A stretch of DNA of 64,000 nt from Hedera helix (lineage: Eukaryota > Streptophyta > Magnoliopsida > Apiales > Araliaceae): the NCBI GenBank assembly GCA_947179155.2, contig OX359274.1, positions 47,203,564 to 47,267,563 on the forward strand, given 5' to 3'. Below, one piece after another: positions 33,702-47,388 of this stretch. Within the stretch, counting starts at the first letter, position 1. Every line of letters starts with the position of its first letter. Position numbers and translations under genes: made by a program. Under the pieces are notes generated by a model. The model had not been told where the DNA came from. It did not search any database and was given only the letters and a program-made list of their open reading frames with translations.

Positions 33702-36678
33702 TGTGACGCCCCCAAATCTGGGCCCACACAGCCCAAACTTGAGTCGTCAAAAGACTACAACAAAATTATTACAACAAAGCACAACGTACAACAATACAGT
33801 GTATAATAATACACAACTAAGTCTTCACTATTATTGTCACACTATTTTACAAAACGTGAAGACTATGATAACTATTCCTCGGACCCTCACTCCATTCCCC
33901 GGCTAGACCCTGTTATGTTTTCATCTCCTGTTGAAAAACAATGGAACAAAAGAAAGGGTGAGCTCAAATAGCCCAGTAAAGAATATCATGACTAAGATAA
34001 TGACGAATAAATTATCATTAGTCTTCAACAGTTGAGTTCTTGATAGAATACAATAGACTACAAGGTTTATATCAAAAACTGCAGTTAAATTCTTAAACAA
34101 CGTTCAGATCAATAATAGCAGCGGAATGAGTAATCTATTAGAAGAATAATGCAGACTATAATATCCACTCGGTTCTCTTTTTAGGAAAAACATCATCAAC
34201 TTTTATCATCTGAAATATCATTAGTCAAGATAATACAAATTCACAGTTCCTGATCATAATCATGCACATCAACAGTTCATCTTTGTACTACGGGCCAAAG
34301 ATATTCAATATAGCACCAACGGTCATGATTATACCAGATTCAGCCTTTGGTCATAATCATACCAAACAACAGTTCATCTTTGCACTACGGGCCAAAGAGA
34401 ACATTCACCACGTGCCATAAAAGACACCGAACAGATGTATCGCCTTTAACCTATCATCTGTTCAACAAATATATCACATCTGTGCCCCCGGCCACAGATA
34501 TTCACAACAGCTTGATTTTTGGATGAATAGAATGATATAAATGATGAACAGAAGAAATAGGATAACAATAAGTATCGGAAGTTTACTTTGTACAGATTCA
34601 AATAATGTCCAAATTGTCAACATGATGTGGAGTGAAATTCAAGATCCACAGTTCAGAATAACGGTTACAATTCAATAGAAAGGTTCACGTAAATAGGAAG
34701 GTTCAGTTGAAATAATGAAGTTCAACTATTATGGAACATATAATATTTTCAGGAATTATAGAAGCAATAGTTCCATAATAATTTCGATTTAGGAGTATGA
34801 AAGAAAATAATATCCCTTACCGTAGCAGGTTTGATTAACAAAAGGTGAAGGAAATTAATACAAAGGGTTATTCACCAACAGGCGGCAATCCGCTCCGTAA
34901 GGTTATTCCCACAATTTAATAGAATTTGAGTACAAAGAGTTATTCACCAAACAGGCGGCAATCCGCTCCGTAAGGTTATTCTCAGAGATTAATAATGAAT
35001 GAATACGAAAGGTTATTCACCAACAGGCGGCAATCCGCTCCGTAAGGTTATTCCCACAATTTAATAGAATTTGAGTACAAAGAGTTATTCACCAAACAGG
35101 CGGCAATCCGCTCCGTAAGGTTATTCTCAGAGATTAATAATGAATGAATACGAAAGGTTATTCACCAACAGGCGGCAATCCGCTCCGTAAGGTTATTCCC
35201 ACAATTTAATACATGAAAATAAAAGGCACGTCTTATGAGTAAGGAAGAAACAATATTATTATCGAGAATCAAATAATGATAATCCCTTACCATAGTATGT
35301 TTGAATAATGGAAGATGAAAAAGATGGTATCCCTTACCGTAACACGTGACTGGATATTGATTTAAATGAGGTTGATTAACTTGAACAGTACACGTATACT
35401 TATAGATCTTCACAAATACTCAAGATGACTTAAGCACACTTAGAGAGAACTTTCACAAGAAGTATTTAGAGAGAGAAAGAAAGAACAAGTAAGAAAGTTT
35501 ATGAAAAATCCTTAAGTTAAGGCTTCTATTTATAGCCAAAAATCTTATCATTCATTTAATCTAAACCATTCATTTAAATATCATCTTTTAATCTACACCA
35601 TCCATTTCAAATATTATATTATCTTTAATCTACACCATTCATTTCATATCACCTAATAATCACCTAACTTTATATTATAAACAAATCAATTTAATTATTC
35701 AACAATAATTCACACTTTAATCTACACCATTCATTTCATATCACCTAATAATCACCTAACTTTATATTATAAACAAATCAATTCAATTATTCAACAATAA
35801 TTCACACTTTAATCTACACCATTCATTTCATATCACCTAATAATCACCTAACTTTATATTATAAACAAATAACTTTATCAATTCAATTATTATGACTAAT
35901 TGTTATAAATACAGTATAGTTAGCTCTTAGATATCAAGTCAATAAATTAATGAAATACAACTGTTTAAATAACATCATAATAGAGATAACAATAATGTAA
36001 AATAAAGCATACGTTACTGTGTAATGACAATTATTGATTCAATAATATGAATTACTGTGCATATGTTACTGTGACAATTATTAGGTTCAATAATTTTAAA
36101 AACAGTGCAACAACAATTATTGACTCAATGATATAAAATACAGTGTAATGACAATTATTAAATCAATAATGCAAAATACTGTGTAACAACAATTATTGAA
36201 TTGATAATATAAAATATTATGCAGTGACAATTATCGATGAAATGATGCGTAACAGTTACGGTGTCAATTATCAGACCAAAAATATGAGACACTATGCAAT
36301 ACCGTGTGTTACTGTAGAGTACCGAGTGCTACAGAAAATACCAATAACTACCGTATGCTACTATTCTTTTATCACCGGTATTTTAACAGTTCCGTTGACT
36401 ATTTTTATTTAAAAAGGTTATTTCTGTCGTTTTCTATATCCGACAAATATTCCGTTGTGGGGTCCACCAATAATTTTTATTTCGGCGCCGTCGGACCAAA
36501 CGAATATTCCCCGACCAAACGAATATTCCCCGACAAAGTGAATATTGTCCGACAAAATAAAATTTGCACATAACATCCTTAACTTTTAACTTTATCGATT
36601 TAACCACTTACTGTTTAAAAAAAATATCTATATGAAGAAAAATTAAATTTTGTATTTCATAAAATTCGGGGTCTTACA
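33702..36678 (-). repeat. 3' LTR of chromovirus copy 2
   Basis: 2977 bp, in plus-strand order starting TGTGACGCCCCC and ending GGGGTCTTACA. One base shorter than its partner. Confidence 0.93.
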
Positions 36679-39600
36679 ACCTCCCCTCCTTATGAAATTT
36701 CGTCCCCGAAATTGACGTACCTGACATATCGAAGAGGTAAGGATACTTAGATTTCATCTCAGATTCTAGCTCCCAGGTCATTTCCTCAGTATCTTGGTTC
36801 CTCCATAAAACCTTAACTTGAGGTATAACCTTTGAGCGTAGGATCTGCTCCTTCTTATCCAGGATCTTAACAGGTACCTCCTCGTATGTTAAATCCTCTG
36901 CTATAACGTCTGGTTCTAACTCAATGACGTGGTTTGGGTCCTTCACATATTTACGTAACATAGATATGTGAAAAACGTTATGGATGCGAGACATACTTGG
37001 TGGTAGGGCTAGTCTGTAGGCTACGGTTCCTATTCGATCGAGGATTTCAAATGGGCCAATAAATCGAGGGTTAAGCTTTCCTCTCTTTCCGAATCTCGTA
37101 ACCCCTTTCCATGGAGAAACACGTAAGAATACATGATCTTCGACGTTGAAACTTTCGTCTCTCCGATGAAGATCAGCATAACTCTTTTGTCGTTCTTGTG
37201 CGGTCTGTATTCGTTGTCGGATCATTTGGATCTTTTCGGTCGTCAAGCGTACTAGCTCGGGTCCCAACAATTTTGCTTCTCCTACCTCATTCCAACATAT
37301 TGGAGAGCGACACTTCCTTCCATACAATGCCTCGAATGGAGCCATGCCTATGCTTGCTTGGTAACTGTTGTTGTAAGAAAATTCCACCAACGGCAAGTAC
37401 TTATCCCAACTTCCTTTGAAGTCTAATACACAAAGTCTCAAAAGATCTTCGAGGGTCTGGATCGTCCTTTCCGATTGTCCGTCCGTTTGAGGATGGTATG
37501 CAGAACTAAAACGTAGTTCAGTGCCCATAGCTTTTTGTAGACTGATCCAAAAGCGTGAAGTGAATCTAGGATCTCGATCAGAAACTATGGAAACTGGCAT
37601 GCCATGCAATCTCACGATCTCATTTATGTACATACCGGCAAGACGTTCAAGTGAAAAGTTTTCTCGTATAGGCAAGAAATGAGTAGATTTGGTCAATCTA
37701 TCTACGATCACCCAAATTGCATCTAAGCCTTGAGAAACTTTTGGAAGACCCGTCACGAAGTCCATATTGATGTGTTCCCACTTCCATTCGGGAACTTCAA
37801 GTGATTGTAATGGACCTTTAGGAACTTGATGCTCTGCCTTGACACGTTGACAAGTTAGGCACCTTGAGATAAACTCTGCAATCTCTCTTTTCATATTGTT
37901 CCACCAAAATGTATGTCGAAGATCTCGATACATCTTGGTACCTCCTGGGTGGATTGCAAATGGCGTGTTGTGTGCCTCCATCATGATTTTATGCTTTAAT
38001 TCAGGATCGTTAGGAACACAGAGTCGAGAGTTGACTCGAAGTATTCCTTTCTCGTCGATTCTTGCTTCGGGAATGGCACCTTCTTGTACTTTCTTTATCA
38101 TGTTTATCAGTTCCGGATCGGTAGCTTGAGCAGCTTTAATTTTATCGATTAAAGTTGGTTCTACTCGCACGTGAGCAATCTTCGAGTGGGTCCCTGGTGT
38201 CTTTAGCTCTATCTCCATCTTTTGCAAGTCGTACAAAATACACTTTTGTGTTGTCAGCAGTGCACTTGTACTTGCATAAGATTTTCTGCTCAAAGCGTCA
38301 GCTACAACGTTCGCCTTTCCCGGGTGATACTGGATTGTGTGGTCATAATCCTTTAACAGCTCAAGCCAACGTCGTTGTCGCATGTTGAGTTCCTTCTGGG
38401 TGAAGAAATACTTGAGACTTTTATGATCCGTATAGATATCCACTTTTTCTCCGTACAAGTAGTGTCTCCAGATCTTCAACGCGAAAACGACTGCTGCCAA
38501 CTCTAGATCATGAGTAGGATAATTTTTCTCATAATCTTTGAGTTGTCGAGAGGCGTAGGCTATAACCTTTCCATGTTGCATAAGGACACAGCCTAGACTT
38601 TTGCCAGAAGCATCGCTGTAGATAACAAATTCTCCTGATCCTGATGGTATGGTCAGAACAGGAGCTGAAACCAGTCTCTTCTTGAGTTCTTGTAAACTTT
38701 TCTCGCATTCCTCGCTCCATATGAATTTTGTGCTTTTCCGAGTAAGCTGCGTTAATGGAGTGGCGATTCGAGAAAATCCTTCTACGAATCTCCGATAATA
38801 ACCAGCTAGACCCAGAAAACTTCGGACTTCGGTTACTGTTTTGGGTTGTTCCCAATTTAGTATCGTTTCAATCTTCGCAGGATCGACTGATATTCCTTGA
38901 CTAGAAATCACATGCCCAAGAAACGCGACCTCCTCAAGCCAGAACTCACATTTCTTCAACTTGGCATATAATTTGTTTTCACGGAGCTTTTGTAGTATCA
39001 ATCTCAGGTGTTGTTCATGATCCTCGCGACTCTTGGAGTATATGAGGATGTCATCAATAAAGACAACCACAAAATGATCCAAATGTTCCTTGAATATCCG
39101 GTTCATCATGTCCATGAAAGCTGCAGGAGCATTAGTTAGTCCAAAAGGCATGACTAAGAACTCATAATGCCCATAACGAGTTCTGAAAGCAGTCTTTGGA
39201 ATGTCCTCAGCTTTAACCTTTAACTGATGATATCCAGAACGGAGATCAATCTTTGAGAAATGTTGAGCGCCTTGCAATTGATCAAACATGTCATCAATCC
39301 GAGGTAACGGATACCTGTTCTTGATGGTGACATGGTTCAATTCTCGGTAGTCAATGCACAATCTCATACTCCCGTCTTTTTTCTTCACAAATAGAACAGG
39401 AGCACCCCAAGGTGATGCACTCGGACGAATGAAACCGGTATCCAACAATTCCTGTAGTTAGACTTTTAACTCTTGAAGTTCAATGGGAGCCATTCGGTAG
39501 GGAGCTTTGGAAATGGGCTTGGTACCGGGTTCAAGATCAATATAAAAATCAATTTCACGGTTTGGGGGTAAGCCAGGAAGTTCTTCAGGAAAAACGTCAG

Positions 39601-41320
39601 GAAACTCATTAACAATGGGAATATCATTCAAGTTTGACGTATTTTTGTTCAAATCAGTGACATGAGCTAAAAAGGCTTGACATCCGTTTTTCAATAAACG
39701 AATGGCTTTATGGCTAGAAATAACAGTTATAGATTTCAATGGTTTAGTTGCTTGAATTTGCATGACAGGTTGATTAGGAATATGAAAACTAATAATCTTA
39801 TGAAAACAATCAATTTTAGCATGATGGGTAGTCAACCAATCAATTCCTAAAATCACATCAAATTCACGCATCTCCAAAGAAATAAGGTCAACAGATAATG
39901 TGAGGTTGTTGATTTGAACTAGGCAAGATTTATAGACAGTAGATGTAATGGTCATTTCTCCTAATGGGGTTTCAACTGATAAGTCAAAGTCCAAGTTTTC
40001 AGGAGTTAAGTTTAAACGCTGAGCACATGCAGGTGAGATAAAAGAATGGGTAGAACCAGTATCTAACAAAGCGTAGACTTCACGAGAATTTATGAATAGC
40101 TTACCGGTTATCACCTCGTTCGAGTTTCGCGCCATTTGGGATGTCACAACAAAAGCTCTCCCTTGAACTACAGATTTTCCTTTATCCGCGCTAGCTTTTG
40201 GTATCATCATTGCAGCTGGACTTGATTTTGTGGCAGGACAAAACCGCGCAAGATGACCCTCTTTCCCACAACTGTAGCACTTTTTAGACTGCAGAGTACA
40301 GTTTGGGCTGATGTGACCTTCCTGACCACACCTATAGCATCTCACTGGTGGTCGATCTTCTCCCCTTGAAACTGGGGTCGGTGCTGGTGTTGGTACTGGT
40401 GCTGGTGCCCTTCCATAATTATTATGGAATCTCTTTCTTTTGAAATTGTTCCCACTAGATTCTCCTCTTCTGTTATTTGGTGTGGAATTACCACCGAAGT
40501 GTTGGTTACCTCCTCGATGGTTTTCGTTCCTGTGGTTGTTGTCACTCCTTTCTCTATGCTGATCATTAACTCTTGGCTGCAATGTTTCATCTGTTTGCTC
40601 CACCCTTTGAGCCCTATCTACAACATCTGAATACAAACTGAATTTATGAGAACTAAGTTGTTGACGAATTTTGAGTCTCAAACCTCTCAGGAACATTCGA
40701 CTCATTCGTGCTTCGTCATCTACTAGATGAGTCGCAAAACGAGACAGTTCAGCAAACTTAGCTTCATATTGAGAAACTGTCATGTTTCCCTGCTCCAGCT
40801 TAATGAATTCCACTTCCTTCATATGGCGGATGCTTTCTGGGAAGTACTTCTCGTTAAACAGTTCTTCGAATTCTGTCCAAGACATTTCGAGTGCTGAAGG
40901 TTGGATACGTTTTACCGCTTCCCACCAATGGTCCGCCTCACCTCGTAACATAAAAGTGGCAAATGGCACCTTCTGATCATCAGCGCATTGTAAGACATCA
41001 AGTATTTTTGTCGTCTGCTTCAGCCATGCCTCCGCTTTGAGTGGGTCAGGCTTCCCGTGGAATTCAGGTGGTCCTAATTCTTTAAATTGCTTAACAGTGA
41101 CCATCCTCAAATTGCCAGCGTTTCTACCGTTATTATTGACTGGATTTTCTCTTCCTTGATTCTGTATGAACTGCATGAAATTCCTAAAGAATCCATCGTT
41201 CATCATGTTATCAGGAACATTATTTCCTGAGTTGGCAGGAGGATTGTTTGGGGCCTCTTGATTCTCGGCTACATTTGCTTCGGGTATTCCATAGTTAACC
41301 TCTTGATTTTCAGATGCCAT
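36674..41320 (-). pseudogene. Gag-Pol of chromovirus copy 2, one premature stop
   Basis: Same domain order as copy 1. From the ATG at 41318-41320 the frame runs 620 codons through Gag, both zinc knuckles and protease, then meets TAA (plus-strand TTA at 39458-39460) where copy 1 has a glutamine codon at residue 621. It stays open from there to the end in the LTR, with reverse transcriptase, RNase H, integrase and chromodomain-like segments all preserved. A single C-to-T change explains the stop. The truncated product would be a Gag-protease protein. Other differences from copy 1 are scattered single residues. Confidence 0.93.
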
Positions 41321-41507
41321 ACCTAACTGTGGTCACAAAATAAATGTTAGTTCAAATAAACTGACTCATCACTTCATGTTCCTACATTCAAATCGACTCA
41401 TTAGATAATAAAATCTATTTTAGGTAGGACACACTAGTGACTGATTCTATTCGTCTCTCCCCTCCTAGTTCTACCCCAGATCGCCATTAAAGACCATATC
41501 CCTAAGC

Positions 41508-41519
41508 TCTGATGCCAAC
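41508..41519 (-). other. Primer binding site of chromovirus copy 2
   Basis: On the minus strand, TTGGCATCAGAGC follows the 5' LTR end after one base, identical to copy 1. Confidence 0.7.
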
Positions 41520-44497
41520 TGTGACGCCCCCAAATCTGGGCCCACACAGCCCAAACTTGAGTCGTCAAAAGACTACAACAAAATTATTACAACAAAGCAC
41601 AACGTACAACAATACAGTGTATAATAATACACAACTAAGTCTTCACTATTATTGCCACACTATTTTACAAAACGTGAAGACTATGATAACTATTCCTCGG
41701 ACCCTCACTCCATTCCCCGGCTAGACCCTGTTATGTTTTCATCTCCTGTTGAAAAACAATGGAACAAAAGAAAGGGTGAGCTCAAATAGCCCAGTAAAGA
41801 ATATCATGACTAAGATAATGACGAATAAATTATCATTAGTCTTCAACAGTTGAGTTCTTGATAGAATACAATAGACTACAAGGTTTATATCAAAAACTGC
41901 AGTTAAATTCTTAAACAACGTTCAGATCAATAATAGCAGCGGAATGAGTAATCTATTAGAAGAATAATGCAGACTATAATATCCACTCGGTTCTCTTTTT
42001 AGGAAAAACATCATCAACTTTTATCATCTGAAATATCATTAGTCAAGATAATACAAATTCACAGTTCCTGATCATAATCATGCACATCAACAGTTCATCT
42101 TTGTACTACGGGCCAAAGATATTCAATATAGCACCAACGGTCATGATTATACCAGATTCAGCCTTTGGTCATAATCATACCAAACAACAGTTCATCTTTG
42201 CACTACGGGCCAAAGAGAACATTCACCACGTGCCATAAAAGACACCGAACAGATGTATCGCCTTTAACCTATCATCTGTTCAACAAATATATCACATCTG
42301 TGCCCCCAGCCACAGATATTCACAACAACTTGATTTTTGGATGAATAGAATGATATAAATGATGAACAGAAGAAATAGGATAACAATAAGTATCGGAAGT
42401 TTACTTTGTACAGATTCAAATAATGTCCAAATTGTCAACATGATGTGGAGTGAAATTCAAGATCCACAGTTCAGAATAACGGTTACAATTCAATAGAAAG
42501 GTTCACGTAAATAGGAAGGTTCAGTTGAAATAATGAAGTTCAACTATTATGGAACATATAATATTTTCAGGAATTATAGAAGCAATAGTTCCATAATAAT
42601 TTCGATTTAGGAGTATGAAAGAAAATAATATCCCTTACCGTAACAGGTTTGATTAACAAAAGGTGAAGGAAATTAATACAAAGGGTTATTCACCAACAGG
42701 CGGCAATCCGCTCCGTAAGGTTATTCCCACAATTTAATAGAATTTGAGTACAAAGAGTTATTCACCAAACAGGCGGCAATCCGCTCCGTAAGGTTATTCT
42801 CAGAGATTAATAATGAATGAATACGAAAGGTTATTCACCAACAGGCGGCAATCCGCTCCGTAAGGTTATTCCCACAATTTAATAGAATTTGAGTACAAAG
42901 AGTTATTCACCAAACAGGCGGCAATCCGCTCCGTAAGGTTATTCTCAGAGATTAATAATGAATGAATACGAAAGGTTATTCACCAACAGGCGGCAATCCG
43001 CTCCGTAAGGTTATTCCCACAATTTAATACATGAAAATAAAAGGCACGTCTTATGAGTAAGGAAGAAACAATATTATTATCGAGAATCAAATAATGATAA
43101 TCCCTTACCATAGTATGTTTGAATAATGGAAGATGAAAAAGATGGTATCCCTTACCGTAACACGTGACTGGATATTGATTTAAATGAGGTTGATTAACTT
43201 GAACAGTACACGTATACTTATAGATCTTCACAAATACTCAAGATGACTTAAGCACACTTAGAGAGAACTTTCACAAGAAGTATTTAGAGAGAGAAAGAAA
43301 GAACAAGTAAGGAAGTTTATGAAAAATCCTTAAGTTAAGGCTTCTATTTATAGCCAAAAATCTTATCATTCATTTAATCTAAACCATTCATTTAAATATC
43401 ATCTTTTAATCTACACCATCCATTTCAAATATTATATTATCTTTAATCTACACCATTCATTTCATATCACCTAATAATCACCTAACTTTATATTATAAAC
43501 AAATCAATTTAATTATTCAACAATAATTCACACTTTAATCTACACCATTCATTTCATATCACCTAATAATCACCTAACTTTATATTATAAACAAATCAAT
43601 TCAATTATTCAACAATAATTCACACTTTAATCTACACCATTCATTTCATATCACCTAATAATCACCTAACTTTATATTATAAACAAATAACTTTATCAAT
43701 TCAATTATTATGACTAATTGTTATAAATACAGTATAGTTAGCTCTTAGATATCAATTCAATAAATTAATGAAATACAACTGTTTAAATAACATCATAATA
43801 GAGATAACAATAATGTAAAATAAAGCATACGTTACTGTGTAATGACAATTATTGATTCAATAATGTGAATTACTGTGCATATGTTACTGTGACAATTATT
43901 AGGTTCAATAATTTTAAAAACAGTGCAACAACAATTATTGACTCAATGATATAAAATACAGTGTAATGACAATTATTAAATCAATAATGCAAAATACTGT
44001 GTAACAACAATTATTGAATTGATAATATAAAATATTATGCAGTGACAATTATCGATGAAATGATGCGTAACAGTTACGGTGTCAATTATCAGACCAAAAA
44101 TATGAGACACTATGCAATACCGTGTGTTACTGTAGAGTACCGAGTGCTACAGAAAATACCAATAACTACCGTATGCTACTATTCTTTTATCACCGGTATT
44201 TTAACAGTTCCGTTGACTATTTTTATTTAAAAAGGTTATTTCTGTCGTTTTCTATATCCGACAAATATTCCGTTGTGGGGTCCACCAATAATTTGTTATT
44301 TCGGCGCCGTCGGACCAAACGAATATTCCCCGACCAAACGAATATTCCCCGACAAAGTGAATATTGTCCGACAAAATAAAATTTGCACATAACATCCTTA
44401 ACTTTTAACTTTATCGATTTAACCACTTACTGTTTAAAAAAAATATCTATATGAAGAAAAATTAAATTTTGTATTTCATAAAATTCGGGGTCTTACA
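41520..44497 (-). repeat. 5' LTR of chromovirus copy 2
   Basis: 2978 bp, containing the inverted TATA box and the same internal repeat blocks as copy 1. Confidence 0.93.
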
Positions 44498-44502
44498 ATC
44501 GA

Positions 44503-44708
44503 TCTCATCAATCAAAGGCTTTCCTTTTTCATTCCATACCATGATATTTTAAGGAAATTATTTAAATATTTTGTAAGGGATAATAATTAATAAAAGAATT
44601 AGAGTTGATACACCCTACCAATGATTGGTATTGGATTTTATTTGGAATGGAACTGCCTAGTTTACTTTACAACTTGGAAGCCATTTATAGGATATGGTGT
44701 TTATGGGT
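44503..44708. repeat. ~1-kb tandem duplication, copy B segment 2
   Basis: Continues copy B from CTCATCAATCAAAGG to TTTATGGGT, where the hAT-like element begins. Confidence 0.85.
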
Positions 44709-45815
44709 AGGGTCATAAATGGTAATTAAAAAATTTGTATTCGTTCGCAATTGTATTTAAAAAAAAATGAATATTATTCGCTTCTAAAAGAATAAATATA
44801 TCCGTATTCGATTTAAAGGTATCCGCAAATAAACGAATATATATGAATACGGATATAAGCGTATTCGTATTCGTTTAACATCTGATCGTAAATATGTGAC
44901 GACCCCAAATCCGGGTTACTTTAACCTCGGATCTGGTTCAACACTAGTACTACATTTTCCTTATTGTTCATGAATTACAACAATATTATAATTGCTAAAT
45001 AATCATTTATTTACAATTTTACAACATCTCTTTCTATTCCAGAATCGAAATCTTTATACATTCCTAGTATGTCTCAATATCATACATGATACGACATTCT
45101 ATTACAATCAAATTGAGTATTTAACACTCATATAATATACCAACTAAGTATTATACTACACAATCATTTACCTGTCCAATTCGGACTGATATCTACAATA
45201 GACATTTAGATCTTTAGTGAAAGTAATATGCTTTCCTGTTCCTTGATCTTTATCGAGAACTTCAACTAACTTGCGCTATCTGAAAATATTTGTTTTAAGC
45301 AAGAGTGAGCACGACGGCTCAGCAAGTTTAACAGTTACACATAACACATTACATGCTTCACATATACTCTGCAATTTATACTTACATCATGCTTTTCATG
45401 CATTTCAGTTTATGTCATACTGCTCATGCATCACATATAACATCTAGCAATTCATGCTTCATATTTATACATAATCTACATGTAACCATACCTCATGCAT
45501 ATCACAATTATCATCAATATCTTTCTATTAACAATTTAATATCACATCATAGCATGTTAAAGCACATAGGAGCAAGTTCTGAAAAACTTGCCTGGTCGCT
45601 TCTACCATTTACGCCTATTTGCGTCATTTGCTCAACCTACAATTTATATAACAAATTGACATAATCATTAGCTACCAGGACTTTTAACTAGTCTTAACTT
45701 AAGACCTTAACTTCAAATTATTACCTCTTTAGTTGTCCGATAAACGAACCCTTAAGTTCCAGAAAAAAATCCTAGCCCAACAAACCTAGTTGGACATGTC
45801 GGTAAACTTAACCAA

Positions 45816-46283
45816 CTTATTAATATTATTAATTATTTAATAATATTTTAATTCCTTATTAATATTATTAACCATTTAATAATATTTTAATCACTTATTA
45901 ATATTATTAACCATTTAATAATATTTTACTTACTTATTAATATTATTAATCATTTAATAATATTTTAATCACTTATTAATATTATTAATCATTTAATAAT
46001 ATTTTAATCACATATTAATATTATTAACCATTTAATAATATTTTAGTCACATATTAATATTATTAACCATTTAATAATATTTTAATCACTCATTAATATT
46101 ATTAACCATTTAATAATATTTTAATCATTCATTAATATTATTAATCATTTAATAATATTTTAATCACTCACTAATATTATTAACCATGCAATGATATTTT
46201 AATCATTTACAAATGTTATTCATCGTTCAATAATTTTTTAATCATATACTAATATTATTGATCATTTAATAATATTTTAATAA
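45816..46283. repeat. 39-bp minisatellite, 12 units, each a hairpin
   Basis: Twelve head-to-tail units of 39 bases. Most contain AATATTATTAA, a 3-4 base gap and TTAATAATATT, an 11-bp inverted repeat. The last three units are the most degenerate. Confidence 0.9.
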
Positions 46284-46444
46284 TCTTCAAATAATACCAA
46301 TAGTTAACTTTTTAATTGTGTTAACTTTAGTCTTTATTTTAAACATTTAGTTACCAATTAATCATTAATGGATTTCATATATATTGGTTTAATAACCAAA
46401 ACATTCATTTTACACTTATTTCAACTTAAATTTTCATAAAAAAC

Positions 46445-46495
46445 TCGACCCGGACCGACCCGACTCGACCCGGACCGACCCGACCCGACCCGGAG
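46445..46495. repeat. GACCC-rich short repeat
   Basis: Alternating CGACCC and GGACC units, a GC-rich patch inside the AT-rich solo LTR. Confidence 0.8.
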
Positions 46496-46522
46496 CTGGA
46501 AAAATCTGCTTAGCAGATTGTT

Positions 46523-46580
46523 CTGACGCAGCTGCGTCAGTTCTGACGCGGCTGCGTCAGTCCTGACGCGGCTACGTCAG
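46523..46580. repeat. Three 18-bp palindromes at 20-bp spacing
   Basis: CTGACGCAGCTGCGTCAG (46523-46540) is a perfect palindrome. The next two (46543-46560, 46563-46580) keep CTGACGC and CGTCAG with changes in the centre. Each holds two TGACG half-sites in opposite orientation. A separate hairpin AATCTGCTTAGCAGATT lies just to the left. Confidence 0.85.
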
Positions 46581-47379
46581 CCATTTTGTCCGAAAGTCAA
46601 CTGTTTGACTGCTCGACCCTCCGACGCTCCGACAGCCATAACTTCTTCATTTTAAAATATTTTGGGGTGATTCTTGAGTCCATTCTCATCAGAATTTCCC
46701 CCTCTACAACTTCTCTTTAGATCACAAATCCAAATTCCGAACGTAACTAGACCAAAAACTGCTCACAAGAACAAAGTGAAAACTAAAATCACAAATCCTT
46801 GATTTTAATGGTTCAAACTTGAATATAATAAACTTTACACATCCAAATGACACCAACTTAGTGTTGTTGTCTTCTTAACTTCTTGTTTTACAATATTTTA
46901 TGGTTCAATCACATTTTTGAAAACGTTTGACACAAAATTTAAAGATCGAACCACCTAGGGTTTTACCGGTAATCACAATATGGAATTTTCTTCCATTTAT
47001 TTGCATATCACTCATACCAATACATGATTTAAACCTATCAAACCATGAATCTACCTATATATCATAGATTTAGACTTCTAGAGCATCAAAATAACTTTTG
47101 ATCGGTTAAAAATATATTTTGACCGTTTAAAACTTATATAAATTATAAAAATGAACTAAGGAAGAGATAGAGCACTTTTGAACCTCTTGTACATGGATGC
47201 TCTTCTTCTTCTTGATATGATCTTGCTAAGGACTCCTCCTTGACTATTCTCTAGCACTTTTTCTTGGTGGATCTTCAATCTCACTAAGTTTACTTCATTT
47301 TCTCTCAAAGAACTCTCTATTTTCTCTCTAGCATTTCTAGACAAATGGCTAACCAACACAAACCATTTGTGCACCACTC

Positions 47380-47388
47380 TATATATAG
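47380..47388 (-). promoter_or_regulatory. TATA box of solo LTR
   Basis: CTATATATA on the minus strand. Downstream sequence has the purine-rich leader look of a plant LTR transcript. Confidence 0.55.

Larger units (their letters stand above)
33702..44497 (-). mobile_element. Ty3/gypsy chromovirus, copy 2 (same family, inverted)
   Basis: LTRs at 33702-36678 and 41520-44497; the element runs right to left. ATCGA at 33697-33701 and 44498-44502 is a perfect 5-bp target duplication. Structure and sequence match copy 1 almost base for base. The LTRs differ from each other at about eight positions plus one single-base indel near 36475, so insertion was also recent. Both LTRs lack the ~19-bp duplication seen in copy 1. 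The gag-pol frame has one nonsense codon, so this copy could move only with help. Confidence 0.95.

Noticed and set aside
47156..47377. 73-codon frame just after the solo LTR TATA box
   Set aside because: Purine-rich leader-like composition and no known domain; more likely untranslated LTR leader.
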